Below are positions 18,307-27,339 of a stretch of DNA of 64,000 nt, piece by piece. The notes beneath the pieces were generated by a model. The model did no database searches. It worked only from the letters and a program-made list of their open reading frames with translations, and was not told where the DNA came from. How positions within the stretch are numbered: position 1 is the first letter of the stretch; each line of letters begins with the position of its first letter. This DNA is from Parazoarcus communis. Lineage in GTDB: Bacteria; Pseudomonadota; Gammaproteobacteria; Burkholderiales; Rhodocyclaceae. Where the stretch lies: positions 806,001-870,000 of the forward strand of contig NZ_CP022188.1 of the NCBI RefSeq assembly GCF_003111665.1, written 5' to 3'. A program made the translations under genes and the position numbers.

Positions 18307-19464
18307 TCAAGCCGCAGTGCCAGGCTCCGGCTCGGCGGCAATGCCGCCGATGCTGAACAGCATGTCGGCCACGTCGTCCCGCCCAAGGTCGCGGACGATG
18401 AACACCAGCCGGCTCTTGCGGTCGCTGCAGGGCGGCGTATCCGGCCAGGCCGCCAGGCTGGTGGGCGGATACACCGAATGTTGCACGCACTGCAGGATGC
18501 GGGGTTGCGGATCGCCGACGACGTTGAGCATGCCCTTGATACGCAGAATGCGCTCGCCATACACCTGCAGCAGCAAACCGAGCGCATCGGAAAAGCTGAA
18601 CCAGTTGAGCGGCTCGGCAAAGCACAGCACGAAACTGCTTACGCCGGCATCGTGGCGCGGTACCGCAGGCGCCGTGGCCACGCGTCCCGGTTTGCGCCAT
18701 GCAGCGGGCCCCGAAGCAGCGGGCGCAAGGGCGCGCTGGCGCTGCACCCGCTCTTCGCCCAGCCATGCGGCGACATCCGGCGCCTTGCCACTGGCGTCAT
18801 ACAGACCACAGCCGAAGACCACATCGGGCGCGACAACCCCGCCCGACACGGAAACCTGCTGCGCACCCGGGTTGAGCACCGACAATCGGGCCGCCACCTC
18901 TGCACGCACAGCCTCGTCTGCCAGATCCGTCTTGGTCAGCAGCAGACGGTCTGCCATCGCCACCTGACGCACGGCCTCGCGGTGCGCGCCCAGCTGCGCC
19001 AGCGCGTGCGTGACGTCGACCGCGGTGATCACCCCGTCACAGCGGTAACGCTCGGCGATGAAGGGCTCTTCCATGAGGGTGTGCACAACCGGCACCGGAT
19101 CGGCCAGGCCGGTGGTCTCTATCAGCACCCGCCGCACCGGCGGGATCTCCTTGCGCAGGGCACGCATGAAGATGCCCTTGAGCGCCTTCACCAGATCGCC
19201 CTGCACGCTGCAGCAGATGCAGCCCGAGTCGAGCAGAACGATGGACTCGTCGACCTTCTCCACCAGATGATGATCGACGCCGATCTCGCCAAACTCGTTG
19301 ATCAGCACCGCGGCACCGTCCATCTCGGGCTGGCGCAGCAGGTGGTTGAGCAAGGTGGTCTTGCCTGCACCGAGAAAGCCGGTGAGCACGGTCACCGGTA
19401 TCCGGCGGTCGCCAGTGTCACTCGGGCCAGCAGCCGGTACGCTTGCACTTTGGGAGTTCATCAT
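18307..19464 (-). CDS. CobW/COG0523-family GTPase, metal-chaperone type
   Basis: G3E-family P-loop GTPase of 385 residues. Walker A is GFLGAGKTT (about 29-37), followed by the hallmark metal-binding motif GCICC (about 81-85) in [14 protein letters not shown]. Switch-like ETTGLADP and the base-specificity motif LLLTKTDL are present. The C-terminal CobW_C region includes [20 protein letters not shown]. Such proteins deliver zinc or other metals to target enzymes. Two adjacent in-frame ATGs (19464, 19461) make the exact start uncertain. No Zur box or cobalamin genes are seen nearby, so the metal is unknown. Confidence 0.88.
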   Translation of the reverse strand: MMNSQSASVPAAGPSDTGDRRIPVTVLTGFLGAGKTTLLNHLLRQPEMDGAAVLINEFGEIGVDHHLVEKVDESIVLLDSGCICCSVQGDLVKALKGIFMRALRKEIPPVRRVLIETTGLADPVPVVHTLMEEPFIAERYRCDGVITAVDVTHALAQLGAHREAVRQVAMADRLLLTKTDLADEAVRAEVAARLSVLNPGAQQVSVSGGVVAPDVVFGCGLYDASGKAPDVAAWLGEERVQRQRALAPAASGPAAWRKPGRVATAPAVPRHDAGVSSFVLCFAEPLNWFSFSDALGLLLQVYGERILRIKGMLNVVGDPQPRILQCVQHSVYPPTSLAAWPDTPPCSDRKSRLVFIVRDLGRDDVADMLFSIGGIAAEPEPGTAA

Positions 19465-19615
19465 CAGAGTCGCCTGAATGGGGCCATTATTTAAGCACCG
19501 ATTCGGTCACAGCACAGCACGCAAAGCCACATTCGGCAGCTTCAGCTCAGCCGTGAGGATTTGATTGAGGCGCACAAAAGCCGATAATCAGGGGCTGACT
19601 GTCAGCGAGACGAAC

Positions 19616-21019
19616 ATGAACGTGCCCCACACCTTTCGCAAGCCGCTTCCGCAAGCCTTCATCGACACCCTGACCGAGCGCTTCGGCACCCGCTTCAGCA
19701 CCTCCGAAGGCGTGCGCGCCCATCACGGCCACGACGAATCGCATTTCCCCGACGCCCTGCCCGACGCAGTGGTGTTCGCGCACAGCACCGAAGACGTCGT
19801 CGCCATCGTCGAGGCCTGCCGCGAACATGCGGTGCCGATCATTCCCTTTGGCGTCGGCAGTTCGCTCGAAGGGCATATCCTCGCCATCCACGGCGGCATC
19901 TGCATCGACTTCTCGGAAATGAACCGGGTCCTCGCCATCAACACCGACGACATGGACGTCGTCGTCCAGCCCGGCGTCACCCGCAAGCAGCTCAATGCCG
20001 AGCTTCACGGCACGGGCCTGTTCTTCCCCATCGATCCGGGCGCCGACGCCAGCATCGGCGGCATGGCCGCCACCCGCGCCTCGGGCACCAATGCCGTGCG
20101 CTACGGCACCATGCGCGAAAACGTGCTCGGCATGACCGCGGTCATGGCCGACGGTCGCGTGATCCGCACCGGCAGCCGCGCACGCAAGTCGTCCGCCGGC
20201 TACGACCTCACCCATCTGCTGGTTGGCTCCGAGGGCACGCTGGCAATCACCACCGAACTCACCGTACGCCTGCATCCGCTGCCGGAAGCCGTTTCCGCCG
20301 CCACCTGCGCCTTCCCCGACATTGTCAGCGCGGTCAATACCGTGATCCAGACCATTCAGCTCGGGGTGCCGGTGGCGCGTATCGAGCTGGTGGATGCCCT
20401 CACCGTGCAGGCGATCAACCGCTATAGCAAGACCACGCTGCACGAATCGCCGATGCTGTTCTTCGAATTCCACGGCTCACCGGCAAGCGTGGAGGAGCAG
20501 GCACAGACGGTGCAGGAAATCGCCAATGACAACGGCGGCCTAGCCTTCGACTGGGCCAGCCGTCCGGAAGACCGCACCCGCCTGTGGGCCGCCCGCCACG
20601 ACGTGTATTTCGCCAGCCTCAACCTGCGCCCCGGCAGTCGCGGCGTGACCACCGACGTGTGCGTCCCGATCTCGAAGCTGGCCGAATGCATCGCCGGCAC
20701 CCGCGACGACATCGAAGCCTCGGGCTTCATCGCCCCCATCGTCGGTCACGTCGGCGACGGCAATTTCCACACCATCATCCTTGTCGATCCGACTGACGAG
20801 GTCGAGATCGCGCGTGCAGAGGCGCTCAACAACAAGATCGTGCAGCGCGCGCTCGCGCTCGGTGGCACCTGCACCGGCGAGCACGGCATCGGCATCGGCA
20901 AGCAGGCCTTTCTGCTCGAAGAGCACGGCAGCGCCGCCATCGACGCCATGCGCCTGGTCAAGCAGGCGCTCGACCCCGACAACCTGCTCAACCCGGGCAA
21001 GATCCTCCCGCCTGCCTGA
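19616..21019 (+). CDS. FAD-linked oxidase, D-lactate/2-hydroxyacid dehydrogenase type
   Basis: Flavoprotein of 467 residues in the GlcD/D-lactate dehydrogenase (cytochrome) family. The N-terminal FAD_binding_4 domain contains IPFGVGSSLEGHILAIHGG and DPGADASIGGMAATRASGTNAVRYGTMRENVLG. The C-terminal FAD-oxidase domain ends with CTGEHGIGIGKQAFLLEEHG. It would oxidise a D-2-hydroxy acid to the 2-oxo acid and pass electrons to the respiratory chain. The start at 19616 (MNVPHTFRKPL) fits the family; the frame is open about 50 bp further up with only a TTG. The adjacent 2-oxoacid:ferredoxin oxidoreductase-type gene could act on its product, an inference from proximity. Confidence 0.88.
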   Translation: MNVPHTFRKPLPQAFIDTLTERFGTRFSTSEGVRAHHGHDESHFPDALPDAVVFAHSTEDVVAIVEACREHAVPIIPFGVGSSLEGHILAIHGGICIDFSEMNRVLAINTDDMDVVVQPGVTRKQLNAELHGTGLFFPIDPGADASIGGMAATRASGTNAVRYGTMRENVLGMTAVMADGRVIRTGSRARKSSAGYDLTHLLVGSEGTLAITTELTVRLHPLPEAVSAATCAFPDIVSAVNTVIQTIQLGVPVARIELVDALTVQAINRYSKTTLHESPMLFFEFHGSPASVEEQAQTVQEIANDNGGLAFDWASRPEDRTRLWAARHDVYFASLNLRPGSRGVTTDVCVPISKLAECIAGTRDDIEASGFIAPIVGHVGDGNFHTIILVDPTDEVEIARAEALNNKIVQRALALGGTCTGEHGIGIGKQAFLLEEHGSAAIDAMRLVKQALDPDNLLNPGKILPPA

Positions 21020-21028
21020 ATACTGCCC

Positions 21029-21053
21029 GCGGGTGCGGCCTTGCCGCATCCGC
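21029..21053 (+). terminator. hairpin downstream of FAD oxidase gene
   Basis: GCGGGTGCGG (21029-21038) pairs with CCGCATCCGC (21044-21053), with one G-U pair and a 5-nt loop, 10 bp after the stop codon. The following AACCTTTGCTT is a weak T-tract, so it is a plausible but imperfect terminator. Confidence 0.5.
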
Positions 21054-21201
21054 AACCTTTGCTTCGGTTAGGGTATCCAAGGATTGAGCCGTGCCTTGCG
21101 CGCGACTAACCTGAAGCATTGCCGCGTCGTCCGCTCACAAGGCGGGCGGGCGCAGCGACGTGCAGCACTCCAGAAATACGATTTTTGGCAGGAGTCCTCT
21201 C

Positions 21202-24200
21202 ATGGCCGAATCAGATCCGCTGGGCAGCACGCACAAACCCAGCCTGGAAGACAAATACACCCTCGTTTCCGGTCGCGTGTACCTGACCGGCTACCAGGCG
21301 CTGGTGCGCCTGCTGATGATCCAGAAGGAACGCGACCGCGCCGCCGGGCTGAACACCGCCGGCTTCGTGTCCGGCTACCGTGGATCGCCCCTGGGCGGAC
21401 TCGACCAGACCCTGTGGAAAGCAAAAAAGCACCTCGCCAGCCACGACATCGTGTTCCAGCCCGGCATCAACGAAGATCTGGCGGCCACCGCAGTGTGGGG
21501 CTCGCAGCAGGTCAACCTGTCGCCGCAGGCGCAGTACGAAGGCGTATTCGCCATGTGGTACGGCAAGGGCCCGGGCGTGGATCGCAGCGGCGACGTGTTC
21601 CGCCATGGCAATGCAGCAGGCTCGTCGAAGCATGGTGGCGTGCTGGCCATTGCCGGCGACGACCATGCAGCCAAATCCTCCACGCTGCCGCATCAGACCG
21701 ACCACTTCTTCAAGTCGATGATGATGCCGGTGCTCGCGCCGGCCGGCGTGCAGGAATACATCGACTTCGGCGTGCACGGCTATGCCATGTCGCGCTACTC
21801 GGGTTGCTGGGTGGCGTTCAAGGCCCTGGCCGACACCGTTGAAACCTCGGCCTCGGTCGACGTTGATCCAGACCGGGTGCAGGTGGTGATCCCGGAAGAC
21901 TTCGCCATTCCGGCCGACGGCCTCAACATCCGCTGGCCCGATCCGCCGCTGGTGCAGGAAAAACGCCTGCTCAATCAGAAGCTCTACGCCGCACTGGCCT
22001 ACGCCAGAGCCAACCGGCTGAACCGGGTCATCATCGACGCCCCCGACGCACGGCTTGGCATCATCACCAGCGGCAAGAGCTATCTCGACGTGCGCCAGGC
22101 CTTCGACGACCTCGGCATCGACGAAGCACTGGCGGCCGAAATCGGCATCCGTCTGTACAAAGTCGGCATGGTGTGGCCCCTCGAAGCGGACGGCGTGCGT
22201 CTGTTCGCGGCCGGACTGGAAGAGATCCTGGTGATCGAGGAGAAGCGCCAGCTGCTCGAGTACCAGCTCAAGGAAGAGCTCTACAACTGGCGCGAAGACG
22301 TGCGCCCGCGCGTGATCGGCAAGTTCGACGAGAAAGGCGAATGGGCGCATATCGGCCGCAGCGACGGCACGGTCGACCACGGCGACTGGCTGCTGCCGGC
22401 TGCCGGCGAGCTGACACCGGCGATGATCGCGCGCGTCATTGCCGGGCGCATCGAACGCTTCTTCACCTCGGACCGGATTCAGGCCCGGCTCGCCTTTCTC
22501 CAGGCGAAGGAGAAATCCCTGTCCGAGCGGCTGTTCTCGATAGACCGCGTGCCGACCTTCTGCTCCGGCTGTCCGCACAACACCTCGACCCACGTCCCCG
22601 AGGGCAGCCGCGCGCTGGCCGGCATCGGCTGCCACTACATGGTGACCTGGATGCCCGAGCGCCGCACCGGCACCTTTACCCAGATGGGCGGCGAGGGCGT
22701 GCCCTGGGTGGGCCAGGCGCCCTTCACCAGCGAGAAGCACATCTTTGCCAACCTCGGCGACGGCACCTATTTTCACTCCGGCCTGCTCGCCATTCGCCAG
22801 GCGGTCGCCGCCAAGGTGAACATCACCTACAAGATTCTTTACAACGACGCGGTGGCCATGACCGGCGGCCAGCCGCACGACGGCGAACTGTCGGTGCCGA
22901 AAATCGTCGACCAGCTGCAGGCCGAAGGCGTGCACAACATCGTTGTCGTCACCGACGGCACAGCACGCGCATACGGCCCGTCCGACATTCCGCATGTACC
23001 CATCCGCCACCGTGACGAACTCGACGCCATTCAGCGCGAGCTGCGCGCATCGGGCGGCGTTACGGCCCTGATCTACGACCAGACCTGTGCCGCCGAGAAA
23101 CGCCGGCGCAGAAAGCGCGGCACCTTTCCCGACCCCGCGCGCCGGGTGTTCATCAACGATGCCGTGTGCGAGGGCTGTGGCGACTGCGGCGAGCAATCGA
23201 ACTGCATGTCCATTGTCCCGGTCGAGACCGAGTTCGGGCGCAAGCGCGCAATCGACCAGTCCTCGTGCAACAAGGACTACTCCTGTCTCAACGGCTTCTG
23301 TCCGAGCTTCATCACCATCGAAGGCGGCAAGGTGCGCAAGGGCAGCGCCCTGCAGGCCGATGAATCGCACTTCGCCACCCTGCCTGAGCCGGTTCTGCAG
23401 GACACGGCCCGCCCCTTCGGCATCATGGTGACCGGCGTGGGCGGCACAGGCGTGGTCACCATCGGCGCCCTGATCGGCATGGCCGCCCACCTCGACGGCA
23501 AGGGTGTGACCGTGCTCGACATGACCGGTCTTGCGCAGAAGGGCGGCTCTGTCTTCAGCCACATCCGCCTTGCTGATCATCCCGACGACCTGCATGCGGT
23601 GCGGATTGCAGCGGGTGAGGCCAGCGCAGTGATTGGCGGTGACATGGTGGTCAGCGCCAGCGTCGAGGCACTGGCAAAGATGTCGGGCCAGCGCACCCGT
23701 GCGGTGGTCAACGTTTCCGAGACCCCGACCTCGGATTTCACCCACAACCCGGACTGGCAGTTCCCGCTCGAGAAAATGCAGGCGGCGATACGCGAAGCCG
23801 TCGGCGACGAAAACGTGGATTTCCTTGACGCACAAGGCTTGGCCACCGCCCTGATGGGCGACGCCATCGCCACCAACCTCTTCCTGCTCGGCTTTGCCTG
23901 GCAGAAAGGCATGGTCCCGGTATCGCATGCTGCCCTGATGAGCGCGATCGAACTCAACGGCGTGGCGCTCGACATGAACCGCAAGGCCTTCCTGTGGGGC
24001 CGCCGCGCTGCCCACGACCTTGCCGCAGTCAAGCGTTTTGCCCACCCCGAGCCCGCGATCCCGATCCGTCCGCCCGGTCTGGATGCGCTGATCGAACGCC
24101 GGACCGAGTTCCTGACGGCCTATCAGGACGCAGCCTATGCGGCGCGCTATCGCCTGCTGGTCGAGCGCGTGCGCGAAACCGAGGAGCGCCGCGCAGGCCG

Positions 24201-24735
24201 TGGCAGCACCCGCCTGGCCGAAACCGTCGCCCACAATTACTTCAAGCTGCTGGCCTACAAGGACGAATACGAGGTCGCCCGCCTGTTCACCGAGCCGGCG
24301 TTCTGGGACAAGGTCAACGCCAGCTTCGAAGGTGATTTCGAGGTCCGCTTCCACCTCGCCCCGCCGCTCGTGTCCCGCCTCGACCCGCTCACCGGACGCA
24401 TCCCGAAGAAGGCTTTCGGCGCGGGCATGATGCGCGTGTTCAGCATGCTGACAAAGCTCAAGGGGCTACGCGGCACGCGCTGGGACGTGTTCGGCCACAC
24501 AGCCGAACGTCGCGCCGAGCGCGCGCTCATCACCCAGTACGAGCAGGACATCGGAGAACTGCTCGACACCCTGAGCTACAGCCGGCTTGCGCTGGCGCAG
24601 GAGATCGCCGCCTTGCCGCAGGGCATTCGCGGCTATGGCCACGTCAAGATGCGCAACATGGAAGCTGCGGCACTGAAGCGCGAGCAGTTGCTCGCACGCT
24701 GGCGCAGCACGACCGGGGACGCCCGCGTAGCCTGA
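21202..24735 (+). CDS. indolepyruvate ferredoxin oxidoreductase family protein (fused subunits)
   Basis: A 1177-residue one-chain 2-oxoacid:acceptor oxidoreductase. The N-terminal part is the pyrimidine-binding half (GFVSGYRGSPLGGLDQTLWKAKKHL). A thiamine-diphosphate domain follows, with GIGCHYMVTWMPERRTGTFTQMGGEG and NLGDGTYFHSGLLAIRQ...YND. Then comes an Fe-S region CEGCGDCGEQSNC...CNKDYSCLNGFCPSF (about 653-700) and a gamma-type domain starting GIMVTGVGGTGVVTIGALIG. Such enzymes decarboxylate aryl or branched 2-oxo acids to acyl-CoA. The true start is the ATG at 21202 with AGGAGTCC before it; an upstream in-frame ATG at 21160 lacks a site. It is probably involved in amino-acid or aromatic catabolism. 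Confidence 0.9.
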   Translation: MAESDPLGSTHKPSLEDKYTLVSGRVYLTGYQALVRLLMIQKERDRAAGLNTAGFVSGYRGSPLGGLDQTLWKAKKHLASHDIVFQPGINEDLAATAVWGSQQVNLSPQAQYEGVFAMWYGKGPGVDRSGDVFRHGNAAGSSKHGGVLAIAGDDHAAKSSTLPHQTDHFFKSMMMPVLAPAGVQEYIDFGVHGYAMSRYSGCWVAFKALADTVETSASVDVDPDRVQVVIPEDFAIPADGLNIRWPDPPLVQEKRLLNQKLYAALAYARANRLNRVIIDAPDARLGIITSGKSYLDVRQAFDDLGIDEALAAEIGIRLYKVGMVWPLEADGVRLFAAGLEEILVIEEKRQLLEYQLKEELYNWREDVRPRVIGKFDEKGEWAHIGRSDGTVDHGDWLLPAAGELTPAMIARVIAGRIERFFTSDRIQARLAFLQAKEKSLSERLFSIDRVPTFCSGCPHNTSTHVPEGSRALAGIGCHYMVTWMPERRTGTFTQMGGEGVPWVGQAPFTSEKHIFANLGDGTYFHSGLLAIRQAVAAKVNITYKILYNDAVAMTGGQPHDGELSVPKIVDQLQAEGVHNIVVVTDGTARAYGPSDIPHVPIRHRDELDAIQRELRASGGVTALIYDQTCAAEKRRRRKRGTFPDPARRVFINDAVCEGCGDCGEQSNCMSIVPVETEFGRKRAIDQSSCNKDYSCLNGFCPSFITIEGGKVRKGSALQADESHFATLPEPVLQDTARPFGIMVTGVGGTGVVTIGALIGMAAHLDGKGVTVLDMTGLAQKGGSVFSHIRLADHPDDLHAVRIAAGEASAVIGGDMVVSASVEALAKMSGQRTRAVVNVSETPTSDFTHNPDWQFPLEKMQAAIREAVGDENVDFLDAQGLATALMGDAIATNLFLLGFAWQKGMVPVSHAALMSAIELNGVALDMNRKAFLWGRRAAHDLAAVKRFAHPEPAIPIRPPGLDALIERRTEFLTAYQDAAYAARYRLLVERVRETEERRAGRGSTRLAETVAHNYFKLLAYKDEYEVARLFTEPAFWDKVNASFEGDFEVRFHLAPPLVSRLDPLTGRIPKKAFGAGMMRVFSMLTKLKGLRGTRWDVFGHTAERRAERALITQYEQDIGELLDTLSYSRLALAQEIAALPQGIRGYGHVKMRNMEAAALKREQLLARWRSTTGDARVA

Positions 24736-24745
24736 GCGCAAGCTG

Positions 24746-24785
24746 TGCCGGAGGGGTTCGTCCAGATGGACACGCCACTCCGGCA
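24746..24785. other. two-stem hairpin between oxidoreductase and methyltransferase genes
   Basis: TGCCGGAG (24746-24753) pairs with CTCCGGCA (24778-24785). Inside, GTCCA-GA-TGGAC (24760-24771) forms a second stem. It starts 10 bp after the oxidoreductase stop. It may be a transcript end or a stability element; no T-run follows on either strand. Confidence 0.35.
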
Positions 24786-24877
24786 GGTGCGGCGCGCCGA
24801 ACACCGGCAGGGCCGGACTTCGCGCATCCCCGCCCTCTTCGCTATGATGCCAGCCACCCTTCATCGCGCAGCGCCCA

Positions 24878-25633
24878 ATGCCTCCTGCCCTCAAAGCCCT
24901 TGTCGCCCAGATCGCGGGCTGGTTGATCGCCTATCTGCTGGGTCGCGCAGGCATCCTGCCACCGGGCCTGTGGCCACTGCTCATCGCGCAGGCACTTGGC
25001 GCCACGCTGAGCGCCGTGCTGCTTCGCAGCGCGCGCTGGTGGCTGCCCATCCATCTCGTGTTCACTCCGCTGGCCGTCATCGCGCTGCGCATCGACCTCG
25101 CACCTGCCTGGTACCTGGCCGCATTCACCTTGCTGGCGCTGATCTACTGGAGCAGCTTCCGCACCCAGGTGCCGCTTTACCTGAGCAACAGAAAGACTGC
25201 GACCGCGTTCGCTGAACTGCTTCCCACGGACCGGCCGCTGCAGGTACTGGACATTGGCAGCGGCACCGGATCGCTGCTGCGAGTGCTCGCGCGACTGCGC
25301 CCTGACAGTCATTTCACCGGAATCGAGAGCGCTCCGGCACCCTGGGCCCTGGGCTGGGTGCTGGGCCGGGGCCTTGCCAACCTCGAATGGCGCCGCGGCG
25401 ACTTCTTTGCGCGCTCGTGGCAGGGACAGGACGTGGTGTATGCTTTCCTTTCCCCGGTGCCGATGTCCGCGGTGTGGCAGAAGGCAAACCGGGAAATGCC
25501 TGCGGGCAGCATGCTGGTCAGCAACAGCTTCGCAATTCCGGGCCATGACCCCGAGCGCGTCGTCGAAGTAGACGATCGCCGCAAAACGCGACTGCTCGTC
25601 TATCGCATCCAACCCGCGAAAGCGCGGAATTAG
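24878..25633 (+). CDS. membrane-anchored class I SAM-dependent methyltransferase-like protein
   Basis: A 251-residue protein in two parts. Residues 1-95 are strongly hydrophobic, with about three to four membrane segments (LIAYLLGRAGILPPGLWPLLIA, LGATLSAVLL, LVFTPLAVIAL, YLAAFTLLALIYW). Residues 110-250 are a cytosolic methyltransferase-like domain with motif I VLDIGSGTGSLLRVLARL (about 122-139) and an acidic motif II region (FTGIESAPA). The substrate is unknown. No ribosome-binding site is obvious before the ATG at 24878. It stands alone between two hairpin/inverted-repeat regions. Confidence 0.75.
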   Translation: MPPALKALVAQIAGWLIAYLLGRAGILPPGLWPLLIAQALGATLSAVLLRSARWWLPIHLVFTPLAVIALRIDLAPAWYLAAFTLLALIYWSSFRTQVPLYLSNRKTATAFAELLPTDRPLQVLDIGSGTGSLLRVLARLRPDSHFTGIESAPAPWALGWVLGRGLANLEWRRGDFFARSWQGQDVVYAFLSPVPMSAVWQKANREMPAGSMLVSNSFAIPGHDPERVVEVDDRRKTRLLVYRIQPAKARN

Positions 25634-25667
25634 CCTGACGAAACGCCGCTTTTTCACGCCTGCCTTT

Positions 25668-25693
25668 GCTTGCAAACACGAAATAATGCAAGC
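25668..25693. promoter_or_regulatory. inverted repeat upstream of orphan parA
   Basis: GCTTGCA (25668-25674) and TGCAAGC (25687-25693) are perfect 7-bp arms around a 12-nt AT-rich spacer. The repeat lies 39 bp before the ATG of the ParA-like gene. It could be an operator; the protein that binds is unknown. Confidence 0.3.
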
Positions 25694-25731
25694 GTACGGC
25701 AACCCCTTGCCTTGAGCTGAGGAATGGATTC

Positions 25732-26439
25732 ATGGCTGAGATCATCTGCGTGATCGGCAACAAGGGCGGCACCGGCAAGACGACTCTCTCGCACATGCTG
25801 TGTCAGGGACTCGGACTGCTGGGACATCGCTCCGCCTGCGTGCTGACCGACACATCCCGCGAACCGCTCTCCCCCGAAGGGAGGCGCTATATCACGGCCG
25901 ACGCCCGCACCCGCGACGCACTGACCAAAGTGGTCGACAAACTGCGCATGCTCGACGACTGGATCGGCATCATCGACGGCGGCGGCAACCGCACCGAGAT
26001 GGACCGCAAACTCTATGCGCTTTCCGACATCGTGCTGCTGCCCTTTCGCGAATCACACGAGGACATCCGTACCGTGATCCGCGACCTGGAGATGTTTCCC
26101 CGCGCCTACGCAGTGCCCTCACAATGGCCAAGCAACGCCTGGCAGCGCGACGCCGCGGACCGCAACGTGGCGCACCTGATGAATACGTATCGGCACCGCA
26201 TCCTGAATCCGGTGGGCGCGCTGTCGGCTTCAAAGCTGCTGCTGCAGAAGCAGGTACCCGACCAGCTTCCGACGCCGCTGGCCAACGCCTGTCGCGCGGT
26301 TGCACGTCAGGTGCTTGAAGTCCTTGAGATCGACGTCGGCAACGCCTGCGAAATGCGGGGTGAAACCGGGACGGCGGACCGGCTGCCCCCCGCCGAGATG
26401 CCGATGCGGCTCAATGTGACATCACGTCGCCCGCACTGA
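25732..26439 (+). CDS. orphan ParA/MinD-family ATPase
   Basis: A 235-residue P-loop ATPase of the ParA/SIMIBI class. The deviant Walker A KGGTGKTT is at residues 11-18, within MAEIICVIGNKGGTGKTTLSHML. The expected Walker A' aspartate stretch is DDWIGIIDGGGNR, where the usual D-P/T is replaced by DGGG. Downstream motifs are degenerate compared with plasmid ParA. No parB, parS or plasmid genes are adjacent, so chromosome partition is unlikely. It may position another cargo. The GAGGAAT site before the ATG is good. PhaM is about 6 kb away, but no functional link is shown. Confidence 0.8.
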   Translation: MAEIICVIGNKGGTGKTTLSHMLCQGLGLLGHRSACVLTDTSREPLSPEGRRYITADARTRDALTKVVDKLRMLDDWIGIIDGGGNRTEMDRKLYALSDIVLLPFRESHEDIRTVIRDLEMFPRAYAVPSQWPSNAWQRDAADRNVAHLMNTYRHRILNPVGALSASKLLLQKQVPDQLPTPLANACRAVARQVLEVLEIDVGNACEMRGETGTADRLPPAEMPMRLNVTSRRPH

Positions 26440-26551
26440 AGCACTGAATTCGCGCGTGGCCTGCTGAAGGCCGCTGCGCAGCGCACCCGGACCCGGACAG
26501 CGGTACGACGGGCGGCGATATCGCACTTGCGTCACAACCGAACGGACAGAC

Positions 26552-27193
26552 TCAGAGACGGGTGCCGTGGCGCGAGATGACGACCAGCGCCTGAGCACGG
26601 TTGGAGACGCCCAACGCACGAAAAATCGCCGACATGTGCACCTTGACGGTGCCCTCCGAAAGCCCGAGGAGATCGGCGATTTCGCGATTGGTCTTGCCCT
26701 GGGCAAGCAGTTCGAGCACGCGGGTCTGCGCGGCGGTCAGCCCGAAACGCTCGCTGACTGGCGCACCTGAACGGCGTCCGGGGGCGCGATCGGTGGTATC
26801 CGGCGTGTGCACGCCACCGGCGAGCACCACCCTGACCGCCTGCAGCATCTCTTCGCCGGAACTGGACTTGGACACGAAGCCGGAAGCGCCGCCCTTGATG
26901 GCACGCCTGACCGAGGCTTCGTCATCCATCGCCGAAACCACAATGGCCGGCACGTCGGGGAAGCGCTTTGCGAGAACTGCCAGCAGGGAAAAGCCGTTCA
27001 TGTCCGGCAGCATCAGGTCGATGACCGCCAGATCCCAGTCGGACGAAGCTTCCAGCTTCGCCAGCGCATCGTCCGCACCCTTGGCCTCAACGCATTCGAC
27101 ACCCTCCTGAAGACGCGACAGCGTCTGCGCTACGGCCTCACGCACAAGCGCGTGATCCTCAACGATGAGTATCTTGATCACAAAGGGCTCCAT
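26552..27193 (-). CDS. NarL/FixJ-type response regulator (LuxR HTH)
   Basis: A 213-residue two-component regulator. The N-terminal receiver has the acidic pocket IVEDHALVR, phosphoacceptor Asp about 59 in DLAVIDLMLPD, and the KSSSGEEM lysine region. A linker leads to a LuxR helix-turn-helix (LTAAQTRVLELLAQGKTNREIADLLGLSEGTVKVHMSAIFRALGVSNRAQA, about 151-202). It is transcribed away from the TonB receptor-binding protein-histidine kinase genes and is the likely partner of that kinase. It probably binds the 147-bp divergent intergenic region. Confidence 0.92.
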   Translation of the reverse strand: MEPFVIKILIVEDHALVREAVAQTLSRLQEGVECVEAKGADDALAKLEASSDWDLAVIDLMLPDMNGFSLLAVLAKRFPDVPAIVVSAMDDEASVRRAIKGGASGFVSKSSSGEEMLQAVRVVLAGGVHTPDTTDRAPGRRSGAPVSERFGLTAAQTRVLELLAQGKTNREIADLLGLSEGTVKVHMSAIFRALGVSNRAQALVVISRHGTRL

Positions 27194-27313
27194 AAATCAC
27201 TTTCATCGAGGCGGAAGATGCGCGGAGCATATCACAGCAGCACTGTCATTGGTTTTTCCTCCACCACTACAGCAGAAAACCGGCAAGAATCACCTCCGGG
27301 TACTCTGCGCACC

Positions 27314-27327
27314 ATGACGTTAGTCAT
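27314..27327. promoter_or_regulatory. inverted repeat ATGAC-N4-GTCAT upstream of TonB receptor
   Basis: A perfect 5+5 bp inverted repeat with a 4-nt spacer, 12 bp before the TonB receptor ATG, inside the divergent promoter region. The size fits a NarL-type or other dimeric regulator half-site pair. Being so close to the start codon it may act as a repressor site or lie in a short leader. Confidence 0.35.
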
Positions 27328-27339
27328 AAAATCCGGGCC

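Noticed and set aside
21211..24354. Very long open frame (over 1000 codons) antisense to the oxidoreductase gene
   Set aside because: High-GC codon use leaves the antisense frame open. The plus-strand protein has clear enzyme motifs; the antisense product is His/Ala/Gly-rich low-complexity with none.
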